The notes under the pieces are model-generated. The model made no database searches and was not told the DNA's origin. It worked only from the letters and a program-made list of their open reading frames with translations. Shown in pieces: positions 8,407-18,422 of a stretch of DNA of 64,000 nucleotides. Both the position numbers and the translations under genes were made by a program. This DNA comes from Alkalilacustris brevis (lineage in GTDB: Bacteria; Pseudomonadota; Alphaproteobacteria; Rhodobacterales; Rhodobacteraceae), in the NCBI RefSeq assembly GCF_003350345.1, contig NZ_QNVJ01000085.1:1-64000 (forward strand), read 5' to 3'. Every line of letters starts with the position of its first letter. Position 1 is the stretch's first letter.

Positions 8407-9456
8407 TCAATCCTTGCGGATCGCGCCCAGAAGCGCCTCGCGGCCGATCGCCTGGACCAGGTTCTGGCCGGCCTCGGTGCCGAAATGCTGGTTCTGCGAA
8501 AGCTGCGGAAAGCGCGCGGTGACCTCGCGCGCCAGCGCTTCGGGCAGGTGTGCCACGGTCGCGGCATTCACCAGCAGGCTTTCGGCGGGGATGCCCTCGG
8601 CATAGATGATCTCGTGGCGGTCGAAGACAAGGCTGAAGTAATCGACATAACCGCCTTCGCGCAGGAATATCCGGCTGCCGTCGACCAGGTGCTTGGCCTG
8701 CACCAGAAGCTCTGAGGTTTCCAGCAGGTCGCTGCGACGGCGCTGATAGAGGAACATCCGGTGGTGCTGACTGACGATCAGATCGCCGGCATTGCCCATC
8801 GCGCCCGCGGTGATGACGACCGGCGCGAAACTGCCCGCCGCGCGCAGCGTCGCCCGGCCGACCCAGCGCACCGGCTGCGCGCCGTGATCGCGGGTGAGCA
8901 CCCGGTCGCCGGGAGAGAGGTTTTCAATGGCGACCTGGCGCCCGTCATGCAGGCTGATCCGGGTGCCCCGCCCCAGCGAGACACAGACGATATCGGAAAG
9001 CCGCACCGCCCGCGGCTTTTCGTCGATGGCGAGCAGGGTGTAATCGGTGCGCGGGGCCATCGGCGACAGCGGCAACAGGCAGGTCCGCACATCATGCGGC
9101 CGGTCGGCGGGGCAATGATCGAGCGCCAGCAGCTCCACCCGGTTGCCATCGGCGGCCATCAGCGTCAGCCGCGCGCGCAGCACCACCCTGTCGCCGGGCA
9201 CGCCGATCTCGGAGCCCTTCGCCACCAGCATCCGGCGGGAATCGGCCTGTTTCTCGCCACGGGCGCAGGCATGATCCTCGTGCAGCATCTCAAGGCGCAG
9301 CGGCGCGGCATCGGGCAACAACTGATAGATATCGCCCGGGCAGACCTCTTCGATCAGGTCAAGCCCGTCGCCCAGATTCGCGCCCGAAGTCACGACGATG
9401 TCACCGGCGTCGAAGACTTGGCTGGAATGGTTTGGAATCGCAGGCGTTTCGCTCAT
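8407..9456 (-). CDS. Hint domain-containing protein
   Basis: The 349-residue protein has two parts. Residues 1-150 are an unassigned N-terminal region. From Cys158 a Hint (hedgehog/intein) fold begins: CVSLGRGTRISLHDGRQVAI, then LSPGDRVLTRDHGAQPVRWVG and SQHHRMFLY. This is the Hint_2 type common in Rhodobacterales, often in adhesin- or toxin-like surface proteins. The C-terminal block after the Hint domain lacks an obvious extein, so it is not an intein in a host gene. The catalytic Cys is present, so self-cleavage is possible but not shown. Confidence 0.82.
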   Translation of the reverse strand: MSETPAIPNHSSQVFDAGDIVVTSGANLGDGLDLIEEVCPGDIYQLLPDAAPLRLEMLHEDHACARGEKQADSRRMLVAKGSEIGVPGDRVVLRARLTLMAADGNRVELLALDHCPADRPHDVRTCLLPLSPMAPRTDYTLLAIDEKPRAVRLSDIVCVSLGRGTRISLHDGRQVAIENLSPGDRVLTRDHGAQPVRWVGRATLRAAGSFAPVVITAGAMGNAGDLIVSQHHRMFLYQRRRSDLLETSELLVQAKHLVDGSRIFLREGGYVDYFSLVFDRHEIIYAEGIPAESLLVNAATVAHLPEALAREVTARFPQLSQNQHFGTEAGQNLVQAIGREALLGAIRKD

Positions 9457-9593
9457 CGCTTACCCGTCCGGAATGGTGCGGGCCGCACATTATGCCGATC
9501 ACGCCGCCGCGACAACCGGCGCGCCCCCCCGATTGCCCCGGACCCGCCGCGCAACCAGAAACCATGCGCGGCGGGGGCAGGATACTCAGCCTA

Positions 9594-10022
9594 TCAGGCC
9601 AGCTTGGCATCCATGGTGATCTCGGTGTTCAGCAGCCGCGAGATCGGGCAGCCGGCCTTGGCGTTGCCGGCCGCGGTCTGGAATGCCTCTTCGGTCGCGC
9701 CGGGCACCTTGGCGCGCACGTCCAGGTGCACCTTGGTCACGGTGGGCTTTTCATCGACCCGCTCAAGCGTGACGGTGGCCTTGGTTTCGATCTCCTCGGG
9801 GGGGTGGCCGGCATTGGTGAGCTGTCCCGACAGCGCCATCGAGAAACAGCCCGCATGGGCGGCGGCGATCAGTTCTTCGGGGTTGGTGCCCGGCTCACCG
9901 GCGAAGCGCTTGCCGAAATCGTAGGCCAGCGCCTCGATCGCGCCCGAAGCGGCCGAGATGTTGCCCTTGCCGGATTTTATATCGCCCGACCAGACGGCCT
10001 GGGCCGAGTTGGAACTAATCAT
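9594..10022 (-). CDS. OsmC family peroxiredoxin
   Basis: The 142-residue protein has both redox cysteines of the family, Cys59 in HAGCFSMAL and Cys125 in KAGCPISRLL, and the GTNPEELIAAAHAGC block. By family it reduces organic hydroperoxides in the cytoplasm. Length matches OsmC (about 143), and the lack of an Ohr-type N-terminus favours the OsmC branch. AGGAGA lies 5 bases before the ATG. The gene is monocistronic, with a 624-base gap upstream. Confidence 0.92.
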   Translation of the reverse strand: MISSNSAQAVWSGDIKSGKGNISAASGAIEALAYDFGKRFAGEPGTNPEELIAAAHAGCFSMALSGQLTNAGHPPEEIETKATVTLERVDEKPTVTKVHLDVRAKVPGATEEAFQTAAGNAKAGCPISRLLNTEITMDAKLA

Positions 10023-10646
10023 TGCATTCTCCTGTGTTGCGCGTTTCCGGCCGGCGCCCGGCGCCGGCCCTGCACGGCCATGCTATGCGCGGGCGATGCA
10101 GGATGAAAGGGCTTGACGGCGCGGCCTCACATGGTCGGAGTCGGATCGCCGGACCCCACGTGGCGGAGGTATGGCGCGGGGATGGCGTAAAGCGTCGCGA
10201 TTCAACATCGCTTGGAAAGCCCTCTGCATGACGGGCCGGGCCGGTGGAGCGGAGGGCTGCGCCTGCCTGGGCGGGCGCATACTCGAGACGGAAAAATCGG
10301 CGAGGGCTCTGAAAATTACAGAGCTTGTCAACAGGTTGTGAGGTTGAATGCGCCTGCCGGGGGGCAGGCAGGCGCAGCCCGGCGGTGCCGCCGGGCGTGC
10401 GATGTCTATGCCCCCGCGCCCAGTCCAAAAAGATGTGTGAATGCCATAGGCCGAACGCCTGGCGAACGCCCGGCCCGGCTCCGGCATCGCGGCGCAGCCC
10501 GACGATACGCAGCATTGATTGACCTTCGGGCAGATTTCAGCTACCCCGCTGCCTGTGCGCGACCATCGCGCGCCCCATCCGCCGGGACGCCCGGAATTCA
10601 GCGTCCCCTCACCCTTACGGCCCGATGCCGTAACATACGGACGCAA
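10023..10646. other. 624-base intergenic region with a cluster of hairpins
   Basis: This gap separates the divergent OsmC and RNA-helicase genes; I found no convincing coding frame in it. Inverted repeats are: AGCCCTC 10218-10224 with GAGGGCT 10252-10258; GCTCTG 10306-10311 with CAGAGC 10319-10324; TGCGCCTGCC 10349-10358 with GGCAGGCGCA 10367-10376; and GCCCGGCGG 10377-10385 with CCGCCGGGC 10388-10396. The last two abut. The region could be a structured 5' leader of the helicase mRNA or a small RNA gene. Confidence 0.5.
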
Positions 10647-12230
10647 ATGACCAAATTTTCTGACCTGAAGCTGGACCCTAAGGTCCTGAAAGCCGTCGCT
10701 GAAGCCGGCTACGAGACACCGACGCCCATCCAGGCCGAGGCGATCCCCTATGCGCTCGAAGGGCGCGACGTGCTGGGCATCGCCCAGACGGGCACGGGCA
10801 AGACGGCCTCGTTCACGCTACCGCTGATCACCCTTCTGGGGCGCGGGCGGGCGCGGGCACGGATGCCCCGCAGCCTGGTGCTGGCGCCAACGCGCGAACT
10901 GGCCGCGCAGGTTGCCGAGAATTTCGACATCTACGCCAAATACACCAAACTGACCAAGGCCTTGCTGATCGGCGGGGTCAGTTTTGGCGAACAGGACAAG
11001 CTGATCGACAAGGGCGTCGATGTGCTGATCGCCACGCCGGGCCGCCTGCTCGATCATTTCGAGCGTGGCAAGCTCTTGCTCACCGGCGTGCAGATCATGG
11101 TGGTGGACGAGGCCGACCGGATGCTCGACATGGGGTTCATCCCCGATATCGAGCGCATCTTTTCGCTTACGCCCTTCACGCGTCAAACCTTCTTCTACTC
11201 GGCCACCATGGCGCCCGAGATCGAGCGGATCACCAACACCTTCCTGCAGGCGCCCGCACGCATCGAAGTGGCCCGCCAGGCGACCACGTCGGAAACGATC
11301 GAGCAGCGGCTCTACCAGTTCAAGCCGTCGCGCAAGGACCGCACCTTCAAGGAAAAGCGCGAGCTTCTGCGCGCACTGATCCGGCGCGAGGCGGAGGCCT
11401 GCAAGAACGCCATCATCTTCTGCAACCGCAAGATTGACGTGGATACACTGGCCAAATCGTTGCGCAAGCACGGTTTCGATGCCGCGCCGATTCACGGCGA
11501 TCTGGACCAGTCCCTGCGCACGAAAACGCTGGAAGGGTTCCGCGACGGGTCGCTGCGCTTTCTCGTGGCCTCGGACGTGGCGGCGCGCGGGCTCGACATT
11601 CCCGCGGTGAGCCATGTGTTCAATTTCGACGTGCCCAGCCACGCCGAGGATTATGTGCACCGGATCGGGCGCACCGGCCGCGCCGGGCTCAAGGGCCGGG
11701 CGTTCACGCTGGCCTCGCCATCCGATGAAAAATACCTCGACGCGATCGAGCACCTGCTGCAAACGACGATCCCGCGCGCCGACGCCGCCGATCTGGCCCC
11801 GCCCCCGTCGCCCGAACGGCGCGAGGTGGCCGAAGAAACAGCAGAACCCGCGCCACGCCGCAGCCGCAGCCGCAGCGTCTCGCGCAGCAAGAAGGGCGAT
11901 GCCCCGCAGGATCAGGCCGCCCAGCCGACGACGTCGGATACCGTCCAGCCCGCGCCGGTGAGCGAACCCGCCACCGAAAAGCCCCGGCGTGCGCCGCGCG
12001 GAAAGAAGCCGATCGAGACCGCCGCAGAACCCGCGCCGCAGCCCGCCGAACCCGCAGAGGCCGCTCCGGCAGAACCGGTGCGCAGCGCCCGCAAGGATGT
12101 GAAGCGCGACAGCCGGCGTGACGAGCAGCCCCGCAGCCCCCGCAGGGGCGGCGGCGAGCAGGTCGTCGGCATGGGTGACCATGTGCCCGACTTCCTGCTG
12201 CGCGGCTTCAATCCTCCTGCAGGCGACTGA
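10647..12230 (+). CDS. DEAD-box ATP-dependent RNA helicase
   Basis: The start is MTKFSDLKLDPKVLKAV (527 residues). A longer in-frame reading upstream is rejected because it runs through the hairpin region and lacks homology. Motifs in order: Q motif TPTPIQAEAIP, motif I AQTGTGKT (46-53), motif II DEAD (154-157), motif III SAT (185-187) and motif VI HRIGRTGRAG. From about residue 390 the tail is low-complexity, rich in Ala, Pro, Glu and Arg with RSRSRS-like stretches, as in RhlE-type helicases of alphaproteobacteria. It unwinds structured RNA in ribosome assembly or mRNA decay. Its 3' end overlaps the convergent RNase J gene by 23 bases. Confidence 0.95.
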   Translation: MTKFSDLKLDPKVLKAVAEAGYETPTPIQAEAIPYALEGRDVLGIAQTGTGKTASFTLPLITLLGRGRARARMPRSLVLAPTRELAAQVAENFDIYAKYTKLTKALLIGGVSFGEQDKLIDKGVDVLIATPGRLLDHFERGKLLLTGVQIMVVDEADRMLDMGFIPDIERIFSLTPFTRQTFFYSATMAPEIERITNTFLQAPARIEVARQATTSETIEQRLYQFKPSRKDRTFKEKRELLRALIRREAEACKNAIIFCNRKIDVDTLAKSLRKHGFDAAPIHGDLDQSLRTKTLEGFRDGSLRFLVASDVAARGLDIPAVSHVFNFDVPSHAEDYVHRIGRTGRAGLKGRAFTLASPSDEKYLDAIEHLLQTTIPRADAADLAPPPSPERREVAEETAEPAPRRSRSRSVSRSKKGDAPQDQAAQPTTSDTVQPAPVSEPATEKPRRAPRGKKPIETAAEPAPQPAEPAEAAPAEPVRSARKDVKRDSRRDEQPRSPRRGGGEQVVGMGDHVPDFLLRGFNPPAGD

Positions 12231-13878
12231 TCACCACGATCACTTCGGGCTTCTTGCCGATCTCTTCCATGGCGACCTGCCGCACGACGCGGCGGACGCC
12301 CTCTTCCAGTTTGTCATCATCGGCCAGCACCTTGCGGCTCGAGCGGTCGATGAACTGGGCCAGTTCCCCCTCGATCAGATCGGCCAGCGGCGCGCCGCTG
12401 CGCCCCTTTTCGGAAAGGCCCATCAACTCGCACCAGGGTTCGCCGAGGGCCTCGTTCTCTTCGATCAGCAGATTCACCATCACCAGCCCGTTCAGCGCCA
12501 TGCGGATGCGGTTGCGCACCACCCCGTCCAGCGCACCGACCATGACCGCCCCATCGACATAGACCCGGCCGGCATCGACATATTCGACAGGCTCGGGCAC
12601 CTCGCCCGAAACATCCACGACCATGCCGTTGGTGGGCACGATGCTGGCGATGCCGGCCTCGGCGGCCAGCTTGGCATGTTCGCGCAGCATCCGGTGTTCG
12701 CCGTGATTGGGCAGGATCATATCAGGGCGCAGCAGCCCGTGCACCCGCGCCAGATCGGGCCGGTTGGCATGGCCCGAGACATGATAGCGCGAGGTCGAAT
12801 CGTCGATCACATCGACACCGATCTCAGAAAATGCATTGATCACCCGCAGCACGCCGCGTTCATTGCCCGGAATGGTCTTGGACGAGAACAGGAAGGTGTC
12901 ACCTTCCCGCAACTCCATCCCCAGATACTTGCCGCGCGAAAGCTGCGCCGAGGCCGCCCGGCGTTCGCCCTGGCTGCCGGTGACGATCAGCATGACATCG
13001 CCGCGCGGCAGTTTGGCCGCCTCTTCCGGGGCGATCAGCGAAGGGAAATCGCCCAGCACGCCGGCTTCCTCGGCGACGCCGACCATGCGCTTCATCGCGC
13101 GCCCCAGCAGGCAGACGGACCGCCCCGCGGCGCGCCCGGCCTCGGCCAGCGTCTTCACCCGTGCCACGTTCGACGCGAAGGTCGTCGCCACCACCATGCC
13201 CCGCGCATCGGCGACCAGTTCCGAAATGGGCTTGGCCAGCGTGCTTTCCGACCGGCCCGGATCGGGCACGAAGACATTGGTCGAATCGCAGATCAGCGCC
13301 TTGACGCCCTCGTCCCCGATCGCCTCGAAAAGCGCGGCATCGAAGGGCTCGCCCACCACCGGGTCGGTGTCGAGCTTGAAATCGGCGGCATGAACGATGC
13401 GGCCGCCCGGCGTATCGATCACCATCACCGAGGTTTCGGGGATCGAGTGGCTGATCGGCACGAACTGAACGCGGAACGGCCCCGCCTCGACCGTTTCGGG
13501 CCGCGCGCCGACTGTGTTGATCTCCTCGATGGGAAGGCCGTGTTCCTCGAACTTCAGCCGCGCGATGCGGGCGGTGAAGTTGCGCGCGTAAACCGGCTTG
13601 CGCAACCGCGACCAGAGATGCCCGAGCGCGCCGACATGATCTTCGTGGGCATGGGTGATGAAGATCGCCTCGAGCCGGTCGATATTGTCGGCCAGCCAGC
13701 TTATGTCGGGCAGGATGAGGTCAACCCCCGGTGTGCTGTCCATATCGGGGAAGGTGACGCCCAGATCGACCAGGATCAGCCGCTCCTTGCCGGGGGCGCC
13801 GTAGCCGTAGACATAGGCGTTCATGCCCACTTCGCCGGCGCCGCCAAGCGGCAGGTAGATCAATCTTTCACTGCTCAT
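12208..13878 (-). CDS. rnj: Ribonuclease J
   Basis: A 556-residue metallo-beta-lactamase/beta-CASP nuclease. The metal site THAHEDHVGALGH carries His76, His78, Asp80 and His81, with HAADFKLD and HVSGHANRPDL further on, and a C-terminal domain past residue 450. Length equals known RNase J (about 555). It is a 5'-3' exonuclease and endonuclease for mRNA turnover and rRNA maturation. Its ATG overlaps the coaX stop (ATGA), making it the last gene of the nuo-birA-coaX-rnj string. It converges on the RNA helicase, so two RNA-metabolism genes meet tail to tail. Confidence 0.96.
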   Translation of the reverse strand: MSSERLIYLPLGGAGEVGMNAYVYGYGAPGKERLILVDLGVTFPDMDSTPGVDLILPDISWLADNIDRLEAIFITHAHEDHVGALGHLWSRLRKPVYARNFTARIARLKFEEHGLPIEEINTVGARPETVEAGPFRVQFVPISHSIPETSVMVIDTPGGRIVHAADFKLDTDPVVGEPFDAALFEAIGDEGVKALICDSTNVFVPDPGRSESTLAKPISELVADARGMVVATTFASNVARVKTLAEAGRAAGRSVCLLGRAMKRMVGVAEEAGVLGDFPSLIAPEEAAKLPRGDVMLIVTGSQGERRAASAQLSRGKYLGMELREGDTFLFSSKTIPGNERGVLRVINAFSEIGVDVIDDSTSRYHVSGHANRPDLARVHGLLRPDMILPNHGEHRMLREHAKLAAEAGIASIVPTNGMVVDVSGEVPEPVEYVDAGRVYVDGAVMVGALDGVVRNRIRMALNGLVMVNLLIEENEALGEPWCELMGLSEKGRSGAPLADLIEGELAQFIDRSSRKVLADDDKLEEGVRRVVRQVAMEEIGKKPEVIVVISRLQED

Positions 13879-14648
13879 GTGATGTCCTTGTTGTAGTCGT
13901 TGATAATCCTGAGTCCGTGTATGGTCAGGTCTTCTTCTATCGTGTCGAAAAGGTCTTCGCCGGTGGCAAAAAGCGGTGCCAGCCCGCCGGTGCCGATCAC
14001 CTTCATCGGGCGGCCGTGTTCGGCGCGGATGCGCGCGCAGATGCCACCGACAAGGCCGATATAGCCCCAGAATATCCCCGCCTGCATACAGGCCACCGTG
14101 TTGCGCCCGATCACCTGTTCGGGTCGTGTCACATCGACATGCGGCAACGCGGCGGCGGCCATGTGCAGCGCCTCCATCGACAGGTTCACCCCCGGCGCGA
14201 TCACCCCGCCGATATATGCGCCGTCTATGTCCACCACATCGAAAGTAGTCGCCGTGCCGAAATCGACAATGATCAGGTCGCCGCCGTGCAGGTCATTCCC
14301 CGCCACCGTGTTGACCAGCCGGTCGGGCCCGACCAGGGTGCCGGGATCCACGCGCACATCTACCGGCAGGCGGCATTCGGGCTTGCCCACCACAAGCGGG
14401 CGACAGTCGAAGTAACGGTTGCACAGCACCCGCAGGTTGAACACCACGCGCGGCACGGTCGAGGAAATGATCACCTCGGTGATCTTTGCGTCGATCTTGC
14501 GCAACGCCATCAGCGACGAAAGCCAGACGTAATACTGATCGGCAGTGCGCTGATGCTCGGTCGAGGCGCGCCATGTGGCGACAAAGCGCGCGCCGTCCCA
14601 GATCGAGAAGACCGTGTTGGTATTTCCGCAATCGACACACAAGAGCAT
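13875..14648 (-). CDS. coaX: Type III pantothenate kinase CoaX
   Basis: I take MLLCVDCGNTNTVF as the start (257 residues), with GGAAAGG upstream; the frame extends 11 codons further without support. DCGNT near residue 6 is the phosphate-binding motif of the ASKHA fold; GPDRLVNTVAG and VDFGTATTFDVVD are the pantothenate- and ATP-site blocks of the type III family. It phosphorylates pantothenate, the first step of coenzyme A synthesis. It lies 16 bases after birA and overlaps rnj by 4 bases. Confidence 0.95.
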   Translation of the reverse strand: MLLCVDCGNTNTVFSIWDGARFVATWRASTEHQRTADQYYVWLSSLMALRKIDAKITEVIISSTVPRVVFNLRVLCNRYFDCRPLVVGKPECRLPVDVRVDPGTLVGPDRLVNTVAGNDLHGGDLIIVDFGTATTFDVVDIDGAYIGGVIAPGVNLSMEALHMAAAALPHVDVTRPEQVIGRNTVACMQAGIFWGYIGLVGGICARIRAEHGRPMKVIGTGGLAPLFATGEDLFDTIEEDLTIHGLRIINDYNKDIT

Positions 14649-14664
14649 GGCCGGACCTTTCCGA

Positions 14665-15438
14665 TCAGGTAAAGAACACATCCGCCGCAGGGATGTGGCG
14701 TCGCCCCTGCGGCGTGTTCAGCACCAGCGCGCCGCTGTCGTCGAGCGTTTCGAAAGTGCCGGTAAAGGTGTCGTTGCCCGCGCGCGCCGTCAAGGGCTGG
14801 CCCAGCCGCGCTGCGCGCGCCAGCCAGGCGGTGCGGACATGGGCGAACCCGAACTGTTCAAGCTGCGCCTCCCAGCGGGCATGGGCCGGCGCGAGCAGGT
14901 CGAGAAAGGCTTCGGGCGTCACCTCGTGCCCGGTTTCACCCTTCAGGCTGACCGGGCGCGGCGGCGCCGGTTGCACCGGCGGGTGCGGATCAGGCGGCGG
15001 GGCATTGCGCAGGTTGACCCCCACGCCCACCGCGAGACAGCGCGCGCCCCCGGCCCCCGCCGCGAAGTTCTCCAGCAGGATCCCGGCAAGCTTGCCGTCG
15101 TTCAGCAGCACGTCATTGGGCCATTTCAACGCGAATTGCCCGGCCTCGCCCGTCACCGTGACCAGCGCGTCAAACAGGGCCAGCGCAGCCACGAACGAGC
15201 GCAGCGCAACCTGATCGGGCGGGCCATCGGGGCGGCAGAGCAGCGTCGCGGCGAAATTGCCTTCCGGATCAACCCAGGGGCGCCCGCGGCGCCCGCGCCC
15301 GGCCGTCTGACGCCGCGCAAGTATCCAGACCGGCCCGGCGTAGCTGCCCGCGCGGCGCGCGGCCTCGGCATTGGTGCTGTCGATCTCGTCCAGGATGACC
15401 CGGTCGACGCCCCGCGGCCATGCCGGATCAGCGGGCAA
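14665..15438 (-). CDS. birA: Biotin--[acetyl-CoA-carboxylase] ligase
   Basis: A 257-residue catalytic-only biotin protein ligase without the N-terminal DNA-binding domain of E. coli Bir[20 protein letters not shown] (residues 48-55, biotinyl-AMP loop) and [19 protein letters not shown] are diagnostic. It attaches biotin to carboxylase carrier domains. The only usable start I see is a TTG at 15438 overlapping the nuoN end by 11 bases with no clear ribosome-binding site, so its translation probably depends on nuoN. Lack of the HTH means it is not a repressor of biotin genes. Confidence 0.93.
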   Translation of the reverse strand: MPADPAWPRGVDRVILDEIDSTNAEAARRAGSYAGPVWILARRQTAGRGRRGRPWVDPEGNFAATLLCRPDGPPDQVALRSFVAALALFDALVTVTGEAGQFALKWPNDVLLNDGKLAGILLENFAAGAGGARCLAVGVGVNLRNAPPPDPHPPVQPAPPRPVSLKGETGHEVTPEAFLDLLAPAHARWEAQLEQFGFAHVRTAWLARAARLGQPLTARAGNDTFTGTFETLDDSGALVLNTPQGRRHIPAADVFFT

Positions 15439-16867
15439 GGGAATCCGCCGCGATCGCCGCGAAGCCCTCGACCCCGAAGAGATTCACGACACCGACCACC
15501 ATGATCACCGCCGAGGCCAGCAGCAGCGCGTATTGCACCGGCGGCATTGCGCCGTCGAGCGCCTCGCCCTCTTCGCCGAAATACATGTAGTAGACGATCC
15601 GCAGGTAGTAGAAGGCGCCGATCACGCTGGCGATCACCCCGGCGATGGCCAGCCAGGTCATGCCGGCCTCGACCGCGGCCCAGAGCACATAGAACTTGCC
15701 GAAGAAGCCCACCAGCGGCGGCACGCCCGCCAGACTGAACAGAAGCACCAGCATCGCCAGCGCCTTGGTCGGTTCGGCCCGGGCATACTGGTTCAGGCTG
15801 GTGATGTCGGTCACATGGCGGCCGTCACGCTCCATGGAAAGGATGAAGGCGAAGACGCCGACATTCATCGTCACGTAAATGGCCATGTAGACCAGCATCG
15901 CCTGCAGGCCCTGCTCGGTGCCGGCCGACAGGCCGACCAGCGCAAAGCCCATATGCGAGATCGAGGAATAGGCCATCAGCCGCTTGATGTCGCGCTGGCC
16001 GATCGCGGCGATCGCCCCCAGGAACATCGATGCCACCGCGAGGAAGGCGATGATCTGCCCCCAGTCGCCCGGCGCGGTGCCGAAAGCATCATAGAGCACC
16101 CGCGCCAGCAGCGCCATCGCCGCCACCTTGGGAGCGGTGGCGAAGAAGGCGGTAACCGGTGTCGGCGCCCCCTCATAGACATCCGGGGTCCACATGTGGA
16201 AGGGCACCGCCGAAATCTTGAACGCCAGCCCCGCCAGCAGGAACACCAGCCCGAACAGCACGCCCAGCGGCATCTCGCCCTCGGCCACGGTGGTGATGAT
16301 GCCGGAAAACAGCGTCGTGCCAGCAAAACCGTAGATCAGCGAGGCCCCATACAGCAGCAGCCCCGAAGCCAGCGCACCAAGGATGAAGTATTTCAACCCC
16401 GCCTCGGTCGATTTCAGATTGTCGCGGCGCATCGCGGCAATGACGTAAAGCGACAGCGACTGCAGCTCGAGCCCCATGTAGAGCGCGATCAGATCCCCCG
16501 AGGAGACCATCATCATCATGCCCAGCACCGCCAGTGCCACCAGCACCGGATACTCGAACCGCAGGATGTTCCGCCGCAGCATGAAATCCTGCCCCATCAG
16601 CAGCACCGCCGCCGCCGCGCCCAGCACCAGCACCTTGGCAAAACGCGCGAAGGCATCGTTGACGAACATGCCGTTGAAGGCCGTCGCGCTGCCGGCGGGC
16701 ATGGCCGCGATCCAGAAGGCCAGGGCAACGAACACCCCTGCTGTCACCCAGACAAGCAATTGCGCGACACGGTCCTTGCCCGTGAAAACCCCGAACATCA
16801 GGGCCGCCATCGCATAGACGGCAAGCAGGATTTCCGGCAGGGCGGTAGAGAGATCGGCGGTTATCAT
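15428..16867 (-). CDS. nuoN: NADH-quinone oxidoreductase subunit N
   Basis: The start [20 protein letters not shown] gives 479 residues; a longer frame to 16918 lacks support. It is a polytopic antiporter-like subunit of the complex I membrane arm with about 14 hydrophobic segments. [15 protein letters not shown] and [19 protein letters not shown] are characteristic of NuoN/Nqo14. It lies 10 bases after nuoM and overlaps birA. It pumps protons together with NuoL and NuoM. Confidence 0.97.
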   Translation of the reverse strand: MITADLSTALPEILLAVYAMAALMFGVFTGKDRVAQLLVWVTAGVFVALAFWIAAMPAGSATAFNGMFVNDAFARFAKVLVLGAAAAVLLMGQDFMLRRNILRFEYPVLVALAVLGMMMMVSSGDLIALYMGLELQSLSLYVIAAMRRDNLKSTEAGLKYFILGALASGLLLYGASLIYGFAGTTLFSGIITTVAEGEMPLGVLFGLVFLLAGLAFKISAVPFHMWTPDVYEGAPTPVTAFFATAPKVAAMALLARVLYDAFGTAPGDWGQIIAFLAVASMFLGAIAAIGQRDIKRLMAYSSISHMGFALVGLSAGTEQGLQAMLVYMAIYVTMNVGVFAFILSMERDGRHVTDITSLNQYARAEPTKALAMLVLLFSLAGVPPLVGFFGKFYVLWAAVEAGMTWLAIAGVIASVIGAFYYLRIVYYMYFGEEGEALDGAMPPVQYALLLASAVIMVVGVVNLFGVEGFAAIAADSLAR

Positions 16868-16877
16868 GTTCCGGTCC

Positions 16878-18422
16878 TCAATTCTGTGCCAGCCGCACGG
16901 CGCGGTCGAATTCGGCAAGCGCCAGTTCGTAATTGGCCACCAGCGCCTCGACCGACGGCCCGATGATGTCGATCACCAGCGCGGGATAGATGCCCAGGAG
17001 CAGCGTCATCACCACCAGCGGCGCGAAGATCGCGCGCTCGCGGCGGTTCATGTCGGTGATGGTCTTCAGGCTTTCCTTCATCAGCTCACCAAACACCACC
17101 CGGCGATAGAGCCACAGCGCATAGGACGCCGCCAGGATCACCCCAGTCGCGGCCACCACCGCCACCCAGGTATTGACCTGGAAAACCCCCATGATGGTCA
17201 GGAACTCGCCCACGAAACCGCTGGTGCCCGGCAGCCCGACATTGGCCATGGTGAACAGCATGAAGATCAGCGCATAGACGGGCATCCGGTTGACCAGCCC
17301 GCCGTAGGCGGCGATCTCGCGCGTGTGCATCCGGTCGTAGATCACGCCGACACACAGGAACAGCGCCCCCGAGATGAAGCCGTGGCTGATCATCTGGAAG
17401 ATCGCGCCATCAACGCCCTGCTGGTTGGCGGCAAAGATGCCCATGGTGACAAAGCCCATATGCGCCACCGATGAATAGGCGATGAGCTTCTTCATGTCCT
17501 CCTGCATCAGCGCGACAAGGCTGGTGTAGACGATGGCAATGGCCGAGAGCCACAGCACCAGCGGCGCCAGCATGTCCGAGGCCACGGGAAACATCGGCAG
17601 GCTGAAGCGCAGGAAGCCGTAGCCGCCCATCTTCAGCAGCACCGCCGCCAGCACCACCGAGCCTGCCGTGGGTGCCTGCACATGCGCATCGGGCAGCCAG
17701 GTATGCACCGGCCACATCGGCATCTTGACCGCGAAGCTGGCAAAGAACGCCAGGAACAGCAGCGTCTGCATCCCGCCCACGATCTGCCAGCCCGCCAGCT
17801 CGATCGTGCCCGCCGAGAAGCTGTGCTCATTGAGCAGATGGATCATGTCGGTGGTGCCGGCATCGACATACATAGCGATCATCGCCACCAGCATCAGCAC
17901 CGAGCCGAGGAAGGTGTAGAGGAAGAACTTGAACGCAGCATAAATGCGCGCCTTGCCGCCCCAGATGCCGATGATCAGGAACATCGGAATGAGGCCTGCC
18001 TCGAAGAACAGGTAGAACAGCACCAGGTCCAGCGCCACGAACACCCCGATCATCAGGGTTTCCAGCACCAGGAAGGCGATCATGTATTCCTTGACCCGGT
18101 GGGTGACATTCCAGCACGCCGCGATGGTGATCGGCATCAGGAAGGTGGTGAGCATCACGAACAGCACCGAGATGCCGTCCACCCCCAGCCGGTAGGTCAG
18201 CCCCATGATCCAGTCGCGTTCCTCGACGAACTGAAAGCCCGTATCCGAGGGGTCGAACCCGAACAGAAGGATCAGCGAGATCAGGAACGTGGCCGAGGTG
18301 GCGATGAAGGCCAGCCATTTGGCGTTGCGCTGCGCCGCCGCGTCATCGCCGCGCAGGAAGAAGGCCAGGATCAGCGCGGCCACCAGCGGAGTGAAGGTGA
18401 TGATGGAAAGCAGGTTCGCCAT
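16878..18422 (-). CDS. nuoM: NADH-quinone oxidoreductase subunit M
   Basis: The ATG at 18422 shares its A with the nuoL stop (TGATG), giving 514 residues; a GTG one codon upstream is possible. Proton-channel features are [18 protein letters not shown] in the middle and [14 protein letters not shown] and [17 protein letters not shown] in the C-terminal half, as in Nqo13. It is an antiporter-like membrane-arm subunit of complex I. No internal disruptions were seen. Confidence 0.97.
   Translation of the reverse strand: MANLLSIITFTPLVAALILAFFLRGDDAAAQRNAKWLAFIATSATFLISLILLFGFDPSDTGFQFVEERDWIMGLTYRLGVDGISVLFVMLTTFLMPITIAACWNVTHRVKEYMIAFLVLETLMIGVFVALDLVLFYLFFEAGLIPMFLIIGIWGGKARIYAAFKFFLYTFLGSVLMLVAMIAMYVDAGTTDMIHLLNEHSFSAGTIELAGWQIVGGMQTLLFLAFFASFAVKMPMWPVHTWLPDAHVQAPTAGSVVLAAVLLKMGGYGFLRFSLPMFPVASDMLAPLVLWLSAIAIVYTSLVALMQEDMKKLIAYSSVAHMGFVTMGIFAANQQGVDGAIFQMISHGFISGALFLCVGVIYDRMHTREIAAYGGLVNRMPVYALIFMLFTMANVGLPGTSGFVGEFLTIMGVFQVNTWVAVVAATGVILAASYALWLYRRVVFGELMKESLKTITDMNRRERAIFAPLVVMTLLLGIYPALVIDIIGPSVEALVANYELALAEFDRAVRLAQN

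Noticed and set aside
8407-9456. Intein inserted in a host gene
   Set aside because: The Hint domain is not flanked by two parts of a recognisable protein, and the product ends soon after it.
10023-10646. Small coding genes in the gap upstream of the RNA helicase
   Set aside because: Frames on both strands are Arg/Pro-rich, lack ribosome-binding sites and run through the inverted repeats.
15371-16966. A 530-codon plus-strand frame opposite nuoN
   Set aside because: Low-complexity His/Arg/Gln composition antisense to a clear complex I subunit.
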